DNA of 8,777 bases, taken from contig CABULX010000093.1 in assembly GCA_902492545.1 (NCBI GenBank), forward strand, positions 1-8,777, read 5' to 3'. The stretch comes from an uncultured Collinsella sp. Its GTDB lineage: Bacteria; Actinomycetota; Coriobacteriia; Coriobacteriales; Coriobacteriaceae. Positions 1 to 6,589 of the stretch are shown here, one piece after another (within the stretch, counting starts at the first letter, position 1; each line of letters begins with the position of its first letter). A program made the position numbers and the translations under genes. The notes under the pieces were generated by a model, which saw only the letters and a list, made by a program, of their open reading frames with translations, had not been told where the DNA came from and did no database searches.

Positions 1-1
1 G

Positions 2-367
2 CGCAAGGGCCTGGGCGTCGCGATGGCGCATCCCGTGTATGTGACGGGCGTCGACACCGCCAACAACACCGTGCATCTGGGCGAGGCCGAAGACCTAACG
101 GCCACAGCACTCACGGCCGACGACTGGATCTGGAGCGCCCCTGCCGACCGCATGGAGGCAGAACTCGATGCCGGCGGCATTCGCGTGGGCGCCAAATACC
201 GCTACCGTCAGAAAGACCAAGCAGCAACCCTTACGCGCGGCGAAGACGGGCAAATGCTGCTGACTTTTGACGAGCCGCAGCGAGCCATCGCCCCCGGCCA
301 GGCCGTTGTAGTCTACCACGGCGACATCGTCCTCGGCGGCGGTACCGTGACTGCCGCCATCAAGTAG
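2..367 (+). CDS. mnmA: tRNA 2-thiouridine(34) synthase MnmA, C-terminal part (5' end outside window)
   Basis: This frame is open from the left edge (first full codon at base 2) and ends at TAG 365-367, leaving 121 codons. It begins RKGLGVAMAHPVYVTGVD, which matches the end of the MnmA catalytic region ('GQRKGLG... PLYV..iD') and the start of its C-terminal beta-barrel. The barrel continues with NNTVHLGEAEDL, a W-containing segment, an R-KYRYRQ strand, and the closing PGQAVVVYHGDIVLGGG typical of MnmA. Known role of the family: ATP-dependent transfer of sulfur to U34 of Lys, Glu and Gln tRNAs in the cytoplasm. The catalytic cysteines and PP-loop lie upstream of the window and cannot be checked. 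The ATG at base 23 is internal to the conserved domain and is not the start. It converges with the M42 peptidase gene. Identity is firm; only completeness is unknown. Confidence 0.93.
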   Translation, partial: RKGLGVAMAHPVYVTGVDTANNTVHLGEAEDLTATALTADDWIWSAPADRMEAELDAGGIRVGAKYRYRQKDQAATLTRGEDGQMLLTFDEPQRAIAPGQAVVVYHGDIVLGGGTVTAAIK

Positions 368-381
368 TCCCACCCCCTTCA

Positions 382-452
382 TAAGTTGCGGTGAAATAGG
401 GACTGTTTAAGCGTTTAAAACCGCCAAACAGTCCCTATTTCACCGCAACTTA
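382..452. repeat. Perfect 27-bp inverted repeat, 17-nt loop, between convergent genes
   Basis: Arms 382-408 and 426-452 are exact reverse complements over 27 bp. They surround a 17-nt loop that is itself AT-rich (AAGCGTTTAAAACCGCC). Each arm contains an AAATAGGGACTGTTT-like core. The element begins 14 bases after the mnmA stop and lies between mnmA (+) and the M42 peptidase gene (-), so it could terminate transcription from both sides. Neither arm is followed by a clean T tract outside the stem, so it is not a textbook intrinsic terminator. Perfect arms this long are more typical of a mobile palindromic (REP or MITE-like) element that has settled at a gene end. The repeat is certain; its role is inferred. 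Confidence 0.85.
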
Positions 453-459
453 GAGAGGA

Positions 460-495
460 CGGCCTCGGTCGGTACTGCCGTATCAGCCGAGGCCG
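460..495 (-). terminator. Hairpin just downstream of the M42 peptidase gene, weak terminator candidate
   Basis: Arms 460-468 (CGGCCTCGG) and 487-495 (CCGAGGCCG) form a 9-bp GC-rich stem with an 18-nt loop. It starts 9 bases beyond the peptidase stop codon when read on the - strand. The bases after the stem on that strand are TCCTCTCT, which is pyrimidine-rich but not a U tract, so termination efficiency is uncertain. It may act together with the larger palindrome at 382-452. Confidence 0.4.
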
Positions 496-503
496 CTGCA
501 TCG

Positions 504-1547
504 CTAGCGCTGTACGTAGGCGCGGACCAGCTCGTAGGTATTGCGCACGCCGTCGATGTGGCTGCGCTCGTAGTTGTGGCTCGCGTACACGCCGGGGCCG
601 ATCAGACCATGGCGAATGTCGTAGCCGGCAGAGAGCGTGGCCTCGACGTCCGAGCCGTAGTGCGGGTACACGTCGATGGCATAATCGAGCTCAAGCTCGC
701 GCGCGATATTGGACAGCGTGGTCACCAGATCGTAGTTGTACGGACCGCCCGAATCCTTGGCGCAAATCGAAACCATGCGCTCGGTGCAGCCCAGGTCGTC
801 GCCCACGCAGCCCATGTCCACGCTGATCATCTCGCGCGTGTCGGCCGGCACAAAGGCACCGCCGTGGCCGACCTCCTCGTACACCGTAAAGAGCAGCGAT
901 ACCTTGCGCGAAAGCGTCACCTCGTCGTCGGCGACGGCGCGGGCCAAACCCAGCAGAATCGACGCGGACAGCTTGTCGTCAAGGAAGCGACTCTTGATGT
1001 AGCCGCTCTCCGTCACCGTGGTGCGCGGATCCATAGCGATGATGTCGCCCGTCTGAATGCCCAGCTCAAGCACGTCATCCTTGCTGTCAACGTTCTCGTC
1101 GAGCAGGATTTCCATGTTCTTCTCGATGGTCTTGACCGGCTCATCGGCCACATGCGCCGAAGGCTCAGTATTGAGGACCACGCCCGTAAAGACATTACCG
1201 TCACGCGTGTAGACGGTGCAGTTCTCGCCATCGGCCGTAGACCACTGGTGCCCACCAAGCGTCGTGGGACGCAGGCGGCCATTGTCCTTAATGGAACGCA
1301 CCATGGCGCCCAGGGTATCGACATGGCTCGCCAACACGAGCGGCTCGCCCTCGCCACCAAGCTCAACGAGCACGTTGCCCTTATTGGAGCGCTCGGGCCC
1401 AAAGCCCATATCGCGCAACGTTTCCATTAGATAATCAGTCGCCGCACGGGTATAGCCCGTAGGCGAAGCAATAGAAGTCAGCGTCTTAAGCTGTCCCGCG
1501 ATATAGGAGAGCGTCCTCTCTAGAGAAGCATCAACATTAGAAGCCAT
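504..1547 (-). CDS. M42 family metallopeptidase (glutamyl aminopeptidase / FrvX-like)
   Basis: A 347-residue protein. Family role: a cytoplasmic di-metal (Zn or Co) aminopeptidase, usually a large oligomer, trimming peptides from their N-terminus. Visible metal-site motifs, numbered from the chosen start, are HVDTLG (His75, Asp77), FLDDK (bridging Asp190), YEEVGHGG (Glu224-Glu225, catalytic pair), SVDMG (Asp244) and SHNYER (His324). These are spaced as in M42 peptidases, and the length is normal for them (about 340-360). Start choice: an in-frame ATG lies two codons upstream at 1553, but GGAAGG directly abuts it. The same GGAAGG sits 6 nt before the ATG at 1545-1547, so that start is preferred. 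A possible -10 (TAAAAT, - strand, bases 1584-1589) lies upstream without a clear -35. It is monocistronic as seen. Substrate preference cannot be read from the sequence. Confidence 0.92.
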   Translation of the reverse strand: MASNVDASLERTLSYIAGQLKTLTSIASPTGYTRAATDYLMETLRDMGFGPERSNKGNVLVELGGEGEPLVLASHVDTLGAMVRSIKDNGRLRPTTLGGHQWSTADGENCTVYTRDGNVFTGVVLNTEPSAHVADEPVKTIEKNMEILLDENVDSKDDVLELGIQTGDIIAMDPRTTVTESGYIKSRFLDDKLSASILLGLARAVADDEVTLSRKVSLLFTVYEEVGHGGAFVPADTREMISVDMGCVGDDLGCTERMVSICAKDSGGPYNYDLVTTLSNIARELELDYAIDVYPHYGSDVEATLSAGYDIRHGLIGPGVYASHNYERSHIDGVRNTYELVRAYVQR

Positions 1548-1768
1548 ATGCATCCTTCCAAGTAAAACTAAGGCCGAGTCCCGATTTTAACCGTTCTGCA
1601 CGCGCAAGGCTCTGGGAGCCGAGCCACCTCCAGACGTCCTCGCGCCGATTTTGCGCACGCGCACGGCTTACAATCCCAATCTTGCATAAATCCTATCGGT
1701 ATCTGCATAGAAATGAGGAGTCTTTTTGCTTCGTCTCAGGGTACCCCACCTTGGGCCGTGCAAAAAAC

Positions 1769-1980
1769 GGAGTATTCAGCACCGTGGGCCCCAACGGCCC
1801 CATCACGAACGACAAAACGACGTGGTTACAGCAGTGTTGCAGGTCGTCGCAAAGCAGAAACTCAGTAACAACCCCCTCCACTCATCGATAGCCCGCCCAC
1901 AATGGCTGTCGATGGGCGTCTGCGGGCCACTACGGGCCATTCAAAACGTTATGCATTTTTAAGAGCTTGCTGAATACTCC
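1769..1980. repeat. 13-bp inverted repeat pair GGAGTATTCAGCA
   Basis: Bases 1769-1781 read GGAGTATTCAGCA and bases 1968-1980 are its exact reverse complement. The enclosed segment is 186 bp. Outside each copy lies an A/T run of 5-6 bases and then GCACG in mirrored orientation, so similarity extends about 24 bases out on each side with interruptions. The pair could be terminal repeats of a small element or binding sites for one protein. Confidence 0.6.
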
Positions 1981-1990
1981 CAAAAATGCA
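1952..1990. repeat. Hairpin TGCATTTTT / AAAAATGCA
   Basis: Arms 1952-1960 and 1982-1990 are perfect 9-bp complements with a 21-nt loop. The loop contains the right-hand copy of the 13-bp inverted repeat. On either strand the stem has a T-rich half, but the stem is AT-rich and weak, so an intrinsic terminator is unlikely. Confidence 0.5.
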
Positions 1991-2066
1991 CGCTGGGAAG
2001 TGCACCACCTATCCGCAGCGGGCAGCATGCCTTGGTTTTGCCCATCTCGGGGCATCGACGAGGCAC

Positions 2067-2098
2067 AAAAAGCCCCGCCGCGCGTAGCGCGGCGGGGC
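2067..2098 (-). terminator. Strong rho-independent terminator of the fucO-like gene
   Basis: Read on the - strand, GCCCCGCCGCGC (2098-2087) pairs perfectly with GCGCGGCGGGGC (2083-2072) around a 3-nt loop and is followed at once by TTTTT (2071-2067). This is a 12-bp all-GC stem plus a U tract. It begins 53 bases after the fucO stop codon and ends that transcript. Confidence 0.92.
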
Positions 2099-2151
2099 CA
2101 GTGGCAAGTCAAAAGACCATACGCCTACAGGCGAAAGAACACCAAACGAGG

Positions 2152-3318
2152 CTAGGCAGCCGGGCAGATCTTCTTGAAGAGCTCGATGACGTCGTCGAGC
2201 GTTGCCTCGCGCGGGTTGCCCGGGAAGCAGGCGTCAGCCATGGCGTCCTTGGCCAGAACCTCGATCTCGTCAGCCTTCATGGCCTCGCAGACGTGCGGGA
2301 TGTTCACGTCGGCGGAGAGCTGCTTGACGGCGGCGATGGCGGCGTCGGCGGCCTCGTCGGTGCTCATGCCCGTGGTGTCAACGCCCATGGCGACGGCGAC
2401 CTTGGCCAGGCGCTCGGCGCAAACCGGCTTGTTGAACTCCATGGCGATCGGCAGCAGCATGGCGCAGGCGACGCCGTGCGGGGTGTCGTAGTGAGCGGAC
2501 AGGGTGTGAGCCATGGCGTGGTCGATGCCCAGGCCGACATTGGAGAAGCCCATGCCAGCGACATACTGGCCAAGAGCCATGCCCTCGCGGCCGGAGCCGG
2601 GCTTGCCGGACTTGGCCTCGGCGACGGAGTCGCGCAGGTTCTCGCTGATCAGCTTGATAGCCTCAAAGTGGAACATGTCGGAGAGCTCCCAAGCGCCCTT
2701 GGTGGTGTAGCCCTCGATGGCGTGGGTCAGTGCGTCCATGCCAGTGGAAGCGGTCAGGCCGGCGGGCATGGAAGCCATCATGTCGGGATCGACGACAGCA
2801 ACCTCAGGGGCATCGTTGGTGTCGACGCACACGAACTTGCGGACCTTCTCGGGGTCGGTGATGACGTAGTTGATGGTCACCTCGGCAGCAGTACCGGCGG
2901 TCGTCGGCACGGCGATGGTGAACACGGCGTGGTTCTTAGTGGGAGCAACGCCCTCGAGGCTGCGGACATCGGCGAACTCGGGGTTGTTGATAATAATGCC
3001 GATGGCCTTAGCGGTGTCCATGGAGGAGCCGCCACCGATGGTCACGATAGCGTCAGCCTCGGCGGCCTTGAAGGCCTCGACGCCGTCCTTGACGTTCTGG
3101 ATGGTGGGGTTGGGCTTGATCTCGGAGTAGAGGCTCCAAGCGATGCCGGCAGCGTCGAGCTCGTCGGTCACCTTAGCGGTAACGCCAAACTTGACCAGAT
3201 CGGGGTCGGAGCAGACGAAGATCTTCTTGTAGCCGCGACGCTGGAGCTCGCCGGGGATCTCCTTGATGGCGCCGGAACCATGATAAGAGATGGTATTGAG
3301 AACGAAACGATTAGCCAT
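2152..3318 (-). CDS. fucO: Lactaldehyde reductase / L-1,2-propanediol oxidoreductase (iron-containing alcohol dehydrogenase, group III)
   Basis: A 388-residue protein that starts MANRFVLN and closely resembles E. coli FucO (about 383 residues) throughout. Shared stretches include NNPEFADVRSLEG, AGTAAEVTINYVIT, KFVCVD, THAIEGY, ALGQYVAGMGFSNVGLG and GNPREATL. The family reduces L-lactaldehyde to (S)-1,2-propanediol with NADH, disposing of the lactaldehyde made in L-fucose and L-rhamnose breakdown. The nucleotide site is GGGSSMDTAKA (residues 95-105). Expected Fe(II) ligands are all present: Asp195, His199, His267 and His281, the last in TPHG. Ribosome binding site GGGAGG lies 6 nt before the ATG. 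It is monocistronic, with its own terminator at 2067-2098. No fucose or rhamnose genes are in the window, so another short-chain alcohol or aldehyde substrate is possible. Confidence 0.9.
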   Translation of the reverse strand: MANRFVLNTISYHGSGAIKEIPGELQRRGYKKIFVCSDPDLVKFGVTAKVTDELDAAGIAWSLYSEIKPNPTIQNVKDGVEAFKAAEADAIVTIGGGSSMDTAKAIGIIINNPEFADVRSLEGVAPTKNHAVFTIAVPTTAGTAAEVTINYVITDPEKVRKFVCVDTNDAPEVAVVDPDMMASMPAGLTASTGMDALTHAIEGYTTKGAWELSDMFHFEAIKLISENLRDSVAEAKSGKPGSGREGMALGQYVAGMGFSNVGLGIDHAMAHTLSAHYDTPHGVACAMLLPIAMEFNKPVCAERLAKVAVAMGVDTTGMSTDEAADAAIAAVKQLSADVNIPHVCEAMKADEIEVLAKDAMADACFPGNPREATLDDVIELFKKICPAA

Positions 3319-3377
3319 TGATAGCCTCCCATCGTGTGCGAGGCACCCATTACGCCCCGCGCTATAAGTCCCATCCT

Positions 3378-3428
3378 AACGCTTTTGAAACAAAAAACGC
3401 GTGAGAACATCAAAAGTGTTAAAGCGTT
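3378..3428. promoter_or_regulatory. Candidate operator pair upstream of fucO
   Basis: AACGCTTT (3378-3385) and AAAGCGTT (3421-3428) are exact reverse complements 43 bp apart start to start, close to four helical turns. Each is flanked by a TTGAAA/TTTCAA-like stretch. The right site, read as TTAAAGCGTTTCAA, has a central CG and resembles LacI/GalR-family operators, including CcpA-type cre sites. The pair lies 60-110 bp upstream of the fucO ATG, where a sugar-responsive repressor could loop DNA. No regulator gene is nearby, so this rests on the sequence pattern alone. Confidence 0.35.
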
Positions 3429-3440
3429 TCAACAGATGAT

Positions 3441-3477
3441 GAAAAATAATGCGGCAAAGGGACAGCCCCTTTGCCGC
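3441..3477 (-). terminator. Rho-independent terminator of the DUF1275/YoaK-like gene
   Basis: On the - strand GCGGCAAAGGG (3477-3467) pairs with CCCTTTGCCGC (3461-3451) around a 5-nt loop: an 11-bp perfect stem. It is followed by ATTATTTTTC (3450-3441). The stem starts 7 bases after the stop codon of the 3484-4200 gene. Confidence 0.88.
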
Positions 3478-3483
3478 GTTCGG

Positions 3484-4200
3484 TTACTTTCGACAGCCCT
3501 CTTTCCAAGCCTCGGCCGCAACCTTCCAGCGTAAGCGCAAGTCGCGCTCGCGGTCGATGAACATGATGGCAAACGCGACAAACAGCAGCAAGCTCGCCAC
3601 GACGATGGCGTGCAGGCCCATGCGCTCAATACACCAGTTGCCCAACACAGCGCCAAACACAAAGGTAAAGATCACGCCAAAGTACAGCAGGCCGTTTTCC
3701 AAAAAGCCGCGCCTGTGGGTGATGATGTAATCGTCCACGTTTTGCAGCGCGTTGCGCAAGTTGCCGATGCACATGGTCGTGGCGATGCCGTGACCGTGGA
3801 TCTTGCGGAAGCTCTCGACCTGCATACCGCAGGCAAACGAGGTGAGGCAGTTGGCGAGCAGGTTGTAACCGCCACCGGGGATAAAGCTCACGCCCAGCAA
3901 GATGACGGCTTCAAAGAACACCGTCACTTGGCGCCAGTGAATCACGCTGCCAAACCGCTCGTGCACCAGATCGGCAAGCATAATACCCACGGCAAACGAC
4001 ACCACAGGGAAGAAGTAGCGCCCCGCAAGTGCCCAGTTGCCCTCCGAGATGCTCACGCCCACGAGCAGGATGTTGCCCGTCTGTGCGTTGGCGAAGACAT
4101 GGTCGCGCCCAATGTACGAATACACGTCCATAAAGCCACCGGCGAGCGCCAAGATGATGCCCAGCTCAATAGACTCCGATATCTGTTTGGCACGCTGCAT
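3484..4200 (-). CDS. DUF1275 / YoaK-family multi-pass membrane protein
   Basis: A 238-residue protein with about six predicted membrane segments (roughly residues 12-30, 62-80, 92-106, 113-126, 168-188 and 196-215). It carries the DUF1275 signature GGFMDVYSYIGRDHVFANAQ followed by TGN (residues 21-43), and later SFACGMQVESFRKIHGHGIA followed by TTMCIGNLR (121-149). E. coli YoaK is about 225 residues. The family sits in the inner membrane; its biochemical role is not established. Start choice: the frame is open up to 4434, but AAGGAGG (- strand) lies 10 nt before the ATG at 4198-4200 and the family N-terminus begins shortly after it. The upstream extension overlaps the ygiQ promoter region and looks non-coding. 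The tail ends in a basic RDLRLRWK stretch, probably cytoplasmic. It is divergent from ygiQ and has its own terminator. Confidence 0.85.
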   Translation of the reverse strand: MQRAKQISESIELGIILALAGGFMDVYSYIGRDHVFANAQTGNILLVGVSISEGNWALAGRYFFPVVSFAVGIMLADLVHERFGSVIHWRQVTVFFEAVILLGVSFIPGGGYNLLANCLTSFACGMQVESFRKIHGHGIATTMCIGNLRNALQNVDDYIITHRRGFLENGLLYFGVIFTFVFGAVLGNWCIERMGLHAIVVASLLLFVAFAIMFIDRERDLRLRWKVAAEAWKEGCRK

Positions 4201-4382
4201 CGTCGTGCATCCTCCTTGTTGACGACTCTCTCGTGCGTTGGCGGAAACATAGCCGCCGTTCATACTGTAACCCATTGACAACATGGCGTGCGCGCGAGAC
4301 GACCCCTTCGACACAGGGATACACAGTCTGGAAACAAACGGCACCCGCATCGACACGCCGATCCGCCGGCTCGTGTACTCCA

Positions 4383-4422
4383 CCAGTCTTTTTAGCCCCG
4401 TCCCAAAAAGACTGGCTACAAT
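4383..4422 (+). promoter_or_regulatory. Palindrome overlapping the -35 region, plus TACAAT -10 box, upstream of ygiQ
   Basis: CCAGTCTTTTT (4383-4393) and AAAAAGACTGG (4405-4415) form a perfect 11-bp inverted repeat with an 11-nt loop. Two bases after it is TACAAT (4417-4422), a good -10 hexamer placed 31 bases before the GTG start. The space where a -35 box would lie is occupied by the palindrome and has no good TTGACA match. This arrangement suits an activator or repressor site over a promoter; it could equally be a leftover palindromic repeat. The palindrome is certain and the promoter is inferred. Confidence 0.45.
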
Positions 4423-4453
4423 TACGTGCAGCATACAAACACCGGGAGGGATC

Positions 4454-6589
4454 GTGGCAAAAAAGCCTCAGCACGCTCAGAACAACCAGCGCAGTCAGCA
4501 GGGCAAACAGGGCCAGCAGCAAAAGCGCGGCGGTAAGGCCCAGAGCGGCCACACCACTCATGCCCCGGCAGCGCCTGTCCGCCCCTGGCGCCCGGGCCGC
4601 GATAAGTTCCTCCCTGTCAGCCGCGCCGACATGGATGCGCGCGGTTGGGACCAGTGCGACTTTGTCTACATCTGCGGCGACGCCTACGTGGACCACCCCA
4701 GCTTTGGCATGGCCATCATCAGCCGCGTACTCGACGCGCACGGCTACAAGGTGGGCATCATCTGCCAGCCCGACTGGACTGATCCCACCAGCATCAGCGT
4801 GCTCGGTGAGCCGCGCCTGGGCTTTCTCGTCAGCGCCGGCAACATGGACTCCATGGTCAACCACTATTCGGTGACCAAGCACCGCCGCCACACCGATGCC
4901 TATACCCCCGGTGGCGAGGAGGGGCGCCGTCCCAACCGAGCCGTCACGGTCTACGGCAACCTTATCCGCCAGACGTTCAAGGATGCCCCCATCATCATCG
5001 GCGGCATCGAGGCGAGCCTACGCCGTCTGGCCCACTACGACTACTGGCAGGACAAGCTCAAGCGTTCGGTACTGCTCGACTCGGGCGCCGACATCCTCAT
5101 CTACGGCATGGGCGAGCACGCGATTGTCGAGATTGCCGACGCGCTCGACGCGGGGCTGCCCGTCGATCAGATCACCTATATCAACGGCACCGTTTACCGC
5201 ACGGGTTCGCTCGACGAGGTCTACGACTACGACCTGCTGCCCAGCTGGGACGACCTTACCGCCGACAAGCTCAACTACGCACGCAGCTTCAATGTGCAGC
5301 AGCAGAATATGGACCCCATCACCGGACACCGCCTGGTAGAGCCCTACCCCAACAGCGTCTATGTGGTGCAGAACCCGCCATCGGCGACGCTCACTACCGA
5401 TGAGATGGACGAGGTGGCCGAGCTCCCCTACGCACGCGATTGGCATCCCGATTACGACGCAGCGGGCGGCGTGCCGGCCTTTGCCGAAATCAAGTTTTCC
5501 ATTAGCTCCAACCGTGGCTGTTTTGGTGAGTGCTCATTTTGCGCCCTCACCTTCCACCAGGGGCGCGTGCTGCAGATGCGCAGCCACGATTCGATCATGC
5601 GCGAGGCCGAGCTGCTCACGCGCGATCCCGAGTTTAAGGGCTACATCAATGACGTGGGCGGACCGACGGCCAACTTTAGCCGCCCGGCCTGCGACAAGCA
5701 GCTCAAGCACGGCGTGTGCAAGAACAAACGCTGCCTGTGGCCGAGCGTGTGCAAGAACATGGTAGTCGACGAGAGCGGCTACACGCAGCTGTTGCGCGAC
5801 CTGCGCCAGCTGCCGGGCGTCAAGAAGGTCTTCGTCCGCAGCGGCATCCGCTTTGACTACACCATGGCCGACGCCTCGGACGAGTTTTTGCGCGAGCTGC
5901 TGGAGCATCACGTCTCGGGCCAGCTGCGCGTAGCGCCCGAGCACGTGAGCGACGCGGTGCTGTCCGTGATGGGCAAGCCGAGCCGCGCCGTCTACGATGC
6001 GTTCTGTCGCAAATTTGAGCGCTTGAACCGCGAATACGGACTCAAGCAGTATGTGGTGCCGTATCTGATCTCGAGCCACCCCGGCTCGACCATGAAGGAA
6101 GCCGTGGACCTTGCCGAGGCCGTGCGCGACATGGGCTACATGCCCGAGCAGGTGCAGGACTTCTACCCCACGCCGTCAACCATGTCGACCTGCATGTACT
6201 ACACCGGCGTGGACCCGCGCACCATGCAGCCGATCTACGTGGCGCGCGACCCGCATGAGAAGGCCATGCAGCGTGCGCTCATCCAATACCGCAAGCCCGA
6301 AAACTACAAGCTCGTGCGCGAGGCGCTGGAAAAGGCCGGCCGCCGAGATCTGATTGGCTACACCAAGCATTGCCTGATTCGTCCCGTGCCCCCGCGTCCG
6401 GGCGAGACGTCTGCTGGCGGTGGGCATGGGACCGGCAAGAAGGGCGGCAAGGCCCACGGTGGCGCCGCCGGCAAGGGGCCCAAGGGCAGCAAGGGCCACG
6501 GCGGCATGTCGCGTGCGCAGAACACCGCAGGCCGTAACCGTGCGGCGCAGGGGCGCCAGGGCGCCAACGGCGGCGGTCGCCGCAACTAG
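4454..6589 (+). CDS. YgiQ family (UPF0313) radical SAM protein
   Basis: A 711-residue protein, similar in length to E. coli YgiQ (about 739). In order it shows a basic Q/K-rich tail (residues 2-50) and the N-terminal radical-SAM-associated domain starting KFLPVSRADMDARGWD with GDAYVDHPSFGMAII (75-89). The radical SAM core follows, with CFGECSFC (Cys356, Cys360, Cys363), the CX3CX2C site for a 4Fe-4S cluster that cleaves S-adenosylmethionine. A further cysteine set (413, 422, 427, 433) comes next. The DUF3362-type C-terminal region includes DFYPTPSTMSTCMYYTG (569-585). A Gly/Lys-rich tail covers 645-711. The reaction is unknown for the family. Start choice: GTG at 4454 sits 4-5 nt after GGGAGGG; upstream in-frame ATGs lack a ribosome binding site, and the first downstream ATG (residue 60) would cut the conserved domain. 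Its stop overlaps that of the CPBP gene. Confidence 0.93.
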   Translation: MAKKPQHAQNNQRSQQGKQGQQQKRGGKAQSGHTTHAPAAPVRPWRPGRDKFLPVSRADMDARGWDQCDFVYICGDAYVDHPSFGMAIISRVLDAHGYKVGIICQPDWTDPTSISVLGEPRLGFLVSAGNMDSMVNHYSVTKHRRHTDAYTPGGEEGRRPNRAVTVYGNLIRQTFKDAPIIIGGIEASLRRLAHYDYWQDKLKRSVLLDSGADILIYGMGEHAIVEIADALDAGLPVDQITYINGTVYRTGSLDEVYDYDLLPSWDDLTADKLNYARSFNVQQQNMDPITGHRLVEPYPNSVYVVQNPPSATLTTDEMDEVAELPYARDWHPDYDAAGGVPAFAEIKFSISSNRGCFGECSFCALTFHQGRVLQMRSHDSIMREAELLTRDPEFKGYINDVGGPTANFSRPACDKQLKHGVCKNKRCLWPSVCKNMVVDESGYTQLLRDLRQLPGVKKVFVRSGIRFDYTMADASDEFLRELLEHHVSGQLRVAPEHVSDAVLSVMGKPSRAVYDAFCRKFERLNREYGLKQYVVPYLISSHPGSTMKEAVDLAEAVRDMGYMPEQVQDFYPTPSTMSTCMYYTGVDPRTMQPIYVARDPHEKAMQRALIQYRKPENYKLVREALEKAGRRDLIGYTKHCLIRPVPPRPGETSAGGGHGTGKKGGKAHGGAAGKGPKGSKGHGGMSRAQNTAGRNRAAQGRQGANGGGRRN

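Larger units (their letters stand above)
1548..2066. other. Gene-free intergenic region with nested inverted repeats (about 0.5 kb)
   Basis: No convincing gene is seen here. Short ORFs of 60-78 codons occur on both strands (for example 1682-1891 +, 1693-1881 -, 1930-2112 -). They overlap one another, lack good ribosome binding sites and have unusual composition. What stands out is structure. A 13-bp perfect inverted repeat, GGAGTATTCAGCA, sits at 1769-1781 and 1968-1980, with a matching GCACG pentamer further out on each side. A hairpin, TGCATTTTT/AAAAATGCA, lies at 1952-1990. A near-palindrome, CATCGATAG/CTGTCGATG, lies around 1882-1916. A direct repeat TGCATA occurs near 1683 and 1704. A TACAAT box at about 1670 could be a + strand promoter. 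The region is less GC-rich than the neighbouring genes. It may be a decayed or non-autonomous mobile element or a structured RNA; neither can be decided from one copy. Confidence 0.5.

Noticed and set aside
558..1430. 290-codon + strand ORF opposite the M42 peptidase gene
   Set aside because: Antisense shadow. The - strand frame has all M42 metal-site motifs and a good ribosome binding site.
1682..1891. Small ORFs on both strands in the 1.68-2.11 kb gap, including 1693-1881 (-) and 1930-2112 (-)
   Set aside because: They overlap each other, lack ribosome binding sites and cross inverted repeats. One runs through the fucO terminator. They are better explained as chance frames in a repeat-like segment.
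1722..2072. Terminal inverted repeats of a transposon (CTTTTTGCTTCGTC against GACGAGGCACAAAAAG)
   Set aside because: The match needs a 2-nt gap, part of the right copy is the T tract of the fucO terminator, and no target-site duplication is visible. It is kept only as a hint in the finding on this region.
2032..3321. Long + strand ORF (429 codons) opposite fucO
   Set aside because: It is the antisense shadow of fucO: it tracks that gene's boundaries, is rich in G, V, D, H and L from complementing GC-rich codons, has no ribosome binding site and matches no family I recognise.
4201..4434. N-terminal extension of the YoaK-like protein
   Set aside because: The frame is open, but it lacks a ribosome binding site and family similarity, and it overlaps the ygiQ control region. 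AAGGAGG before the ATG at 4198-4200 decides the start.
4283..4453. N-terminal extension of the YgiQ protein from an upstream ATG
   Set aside because: It would place the -10 box and palindrome inside the coding region. The GTG at 4454 has GGGAGGG directly upstream and fits the family's N-terminus.
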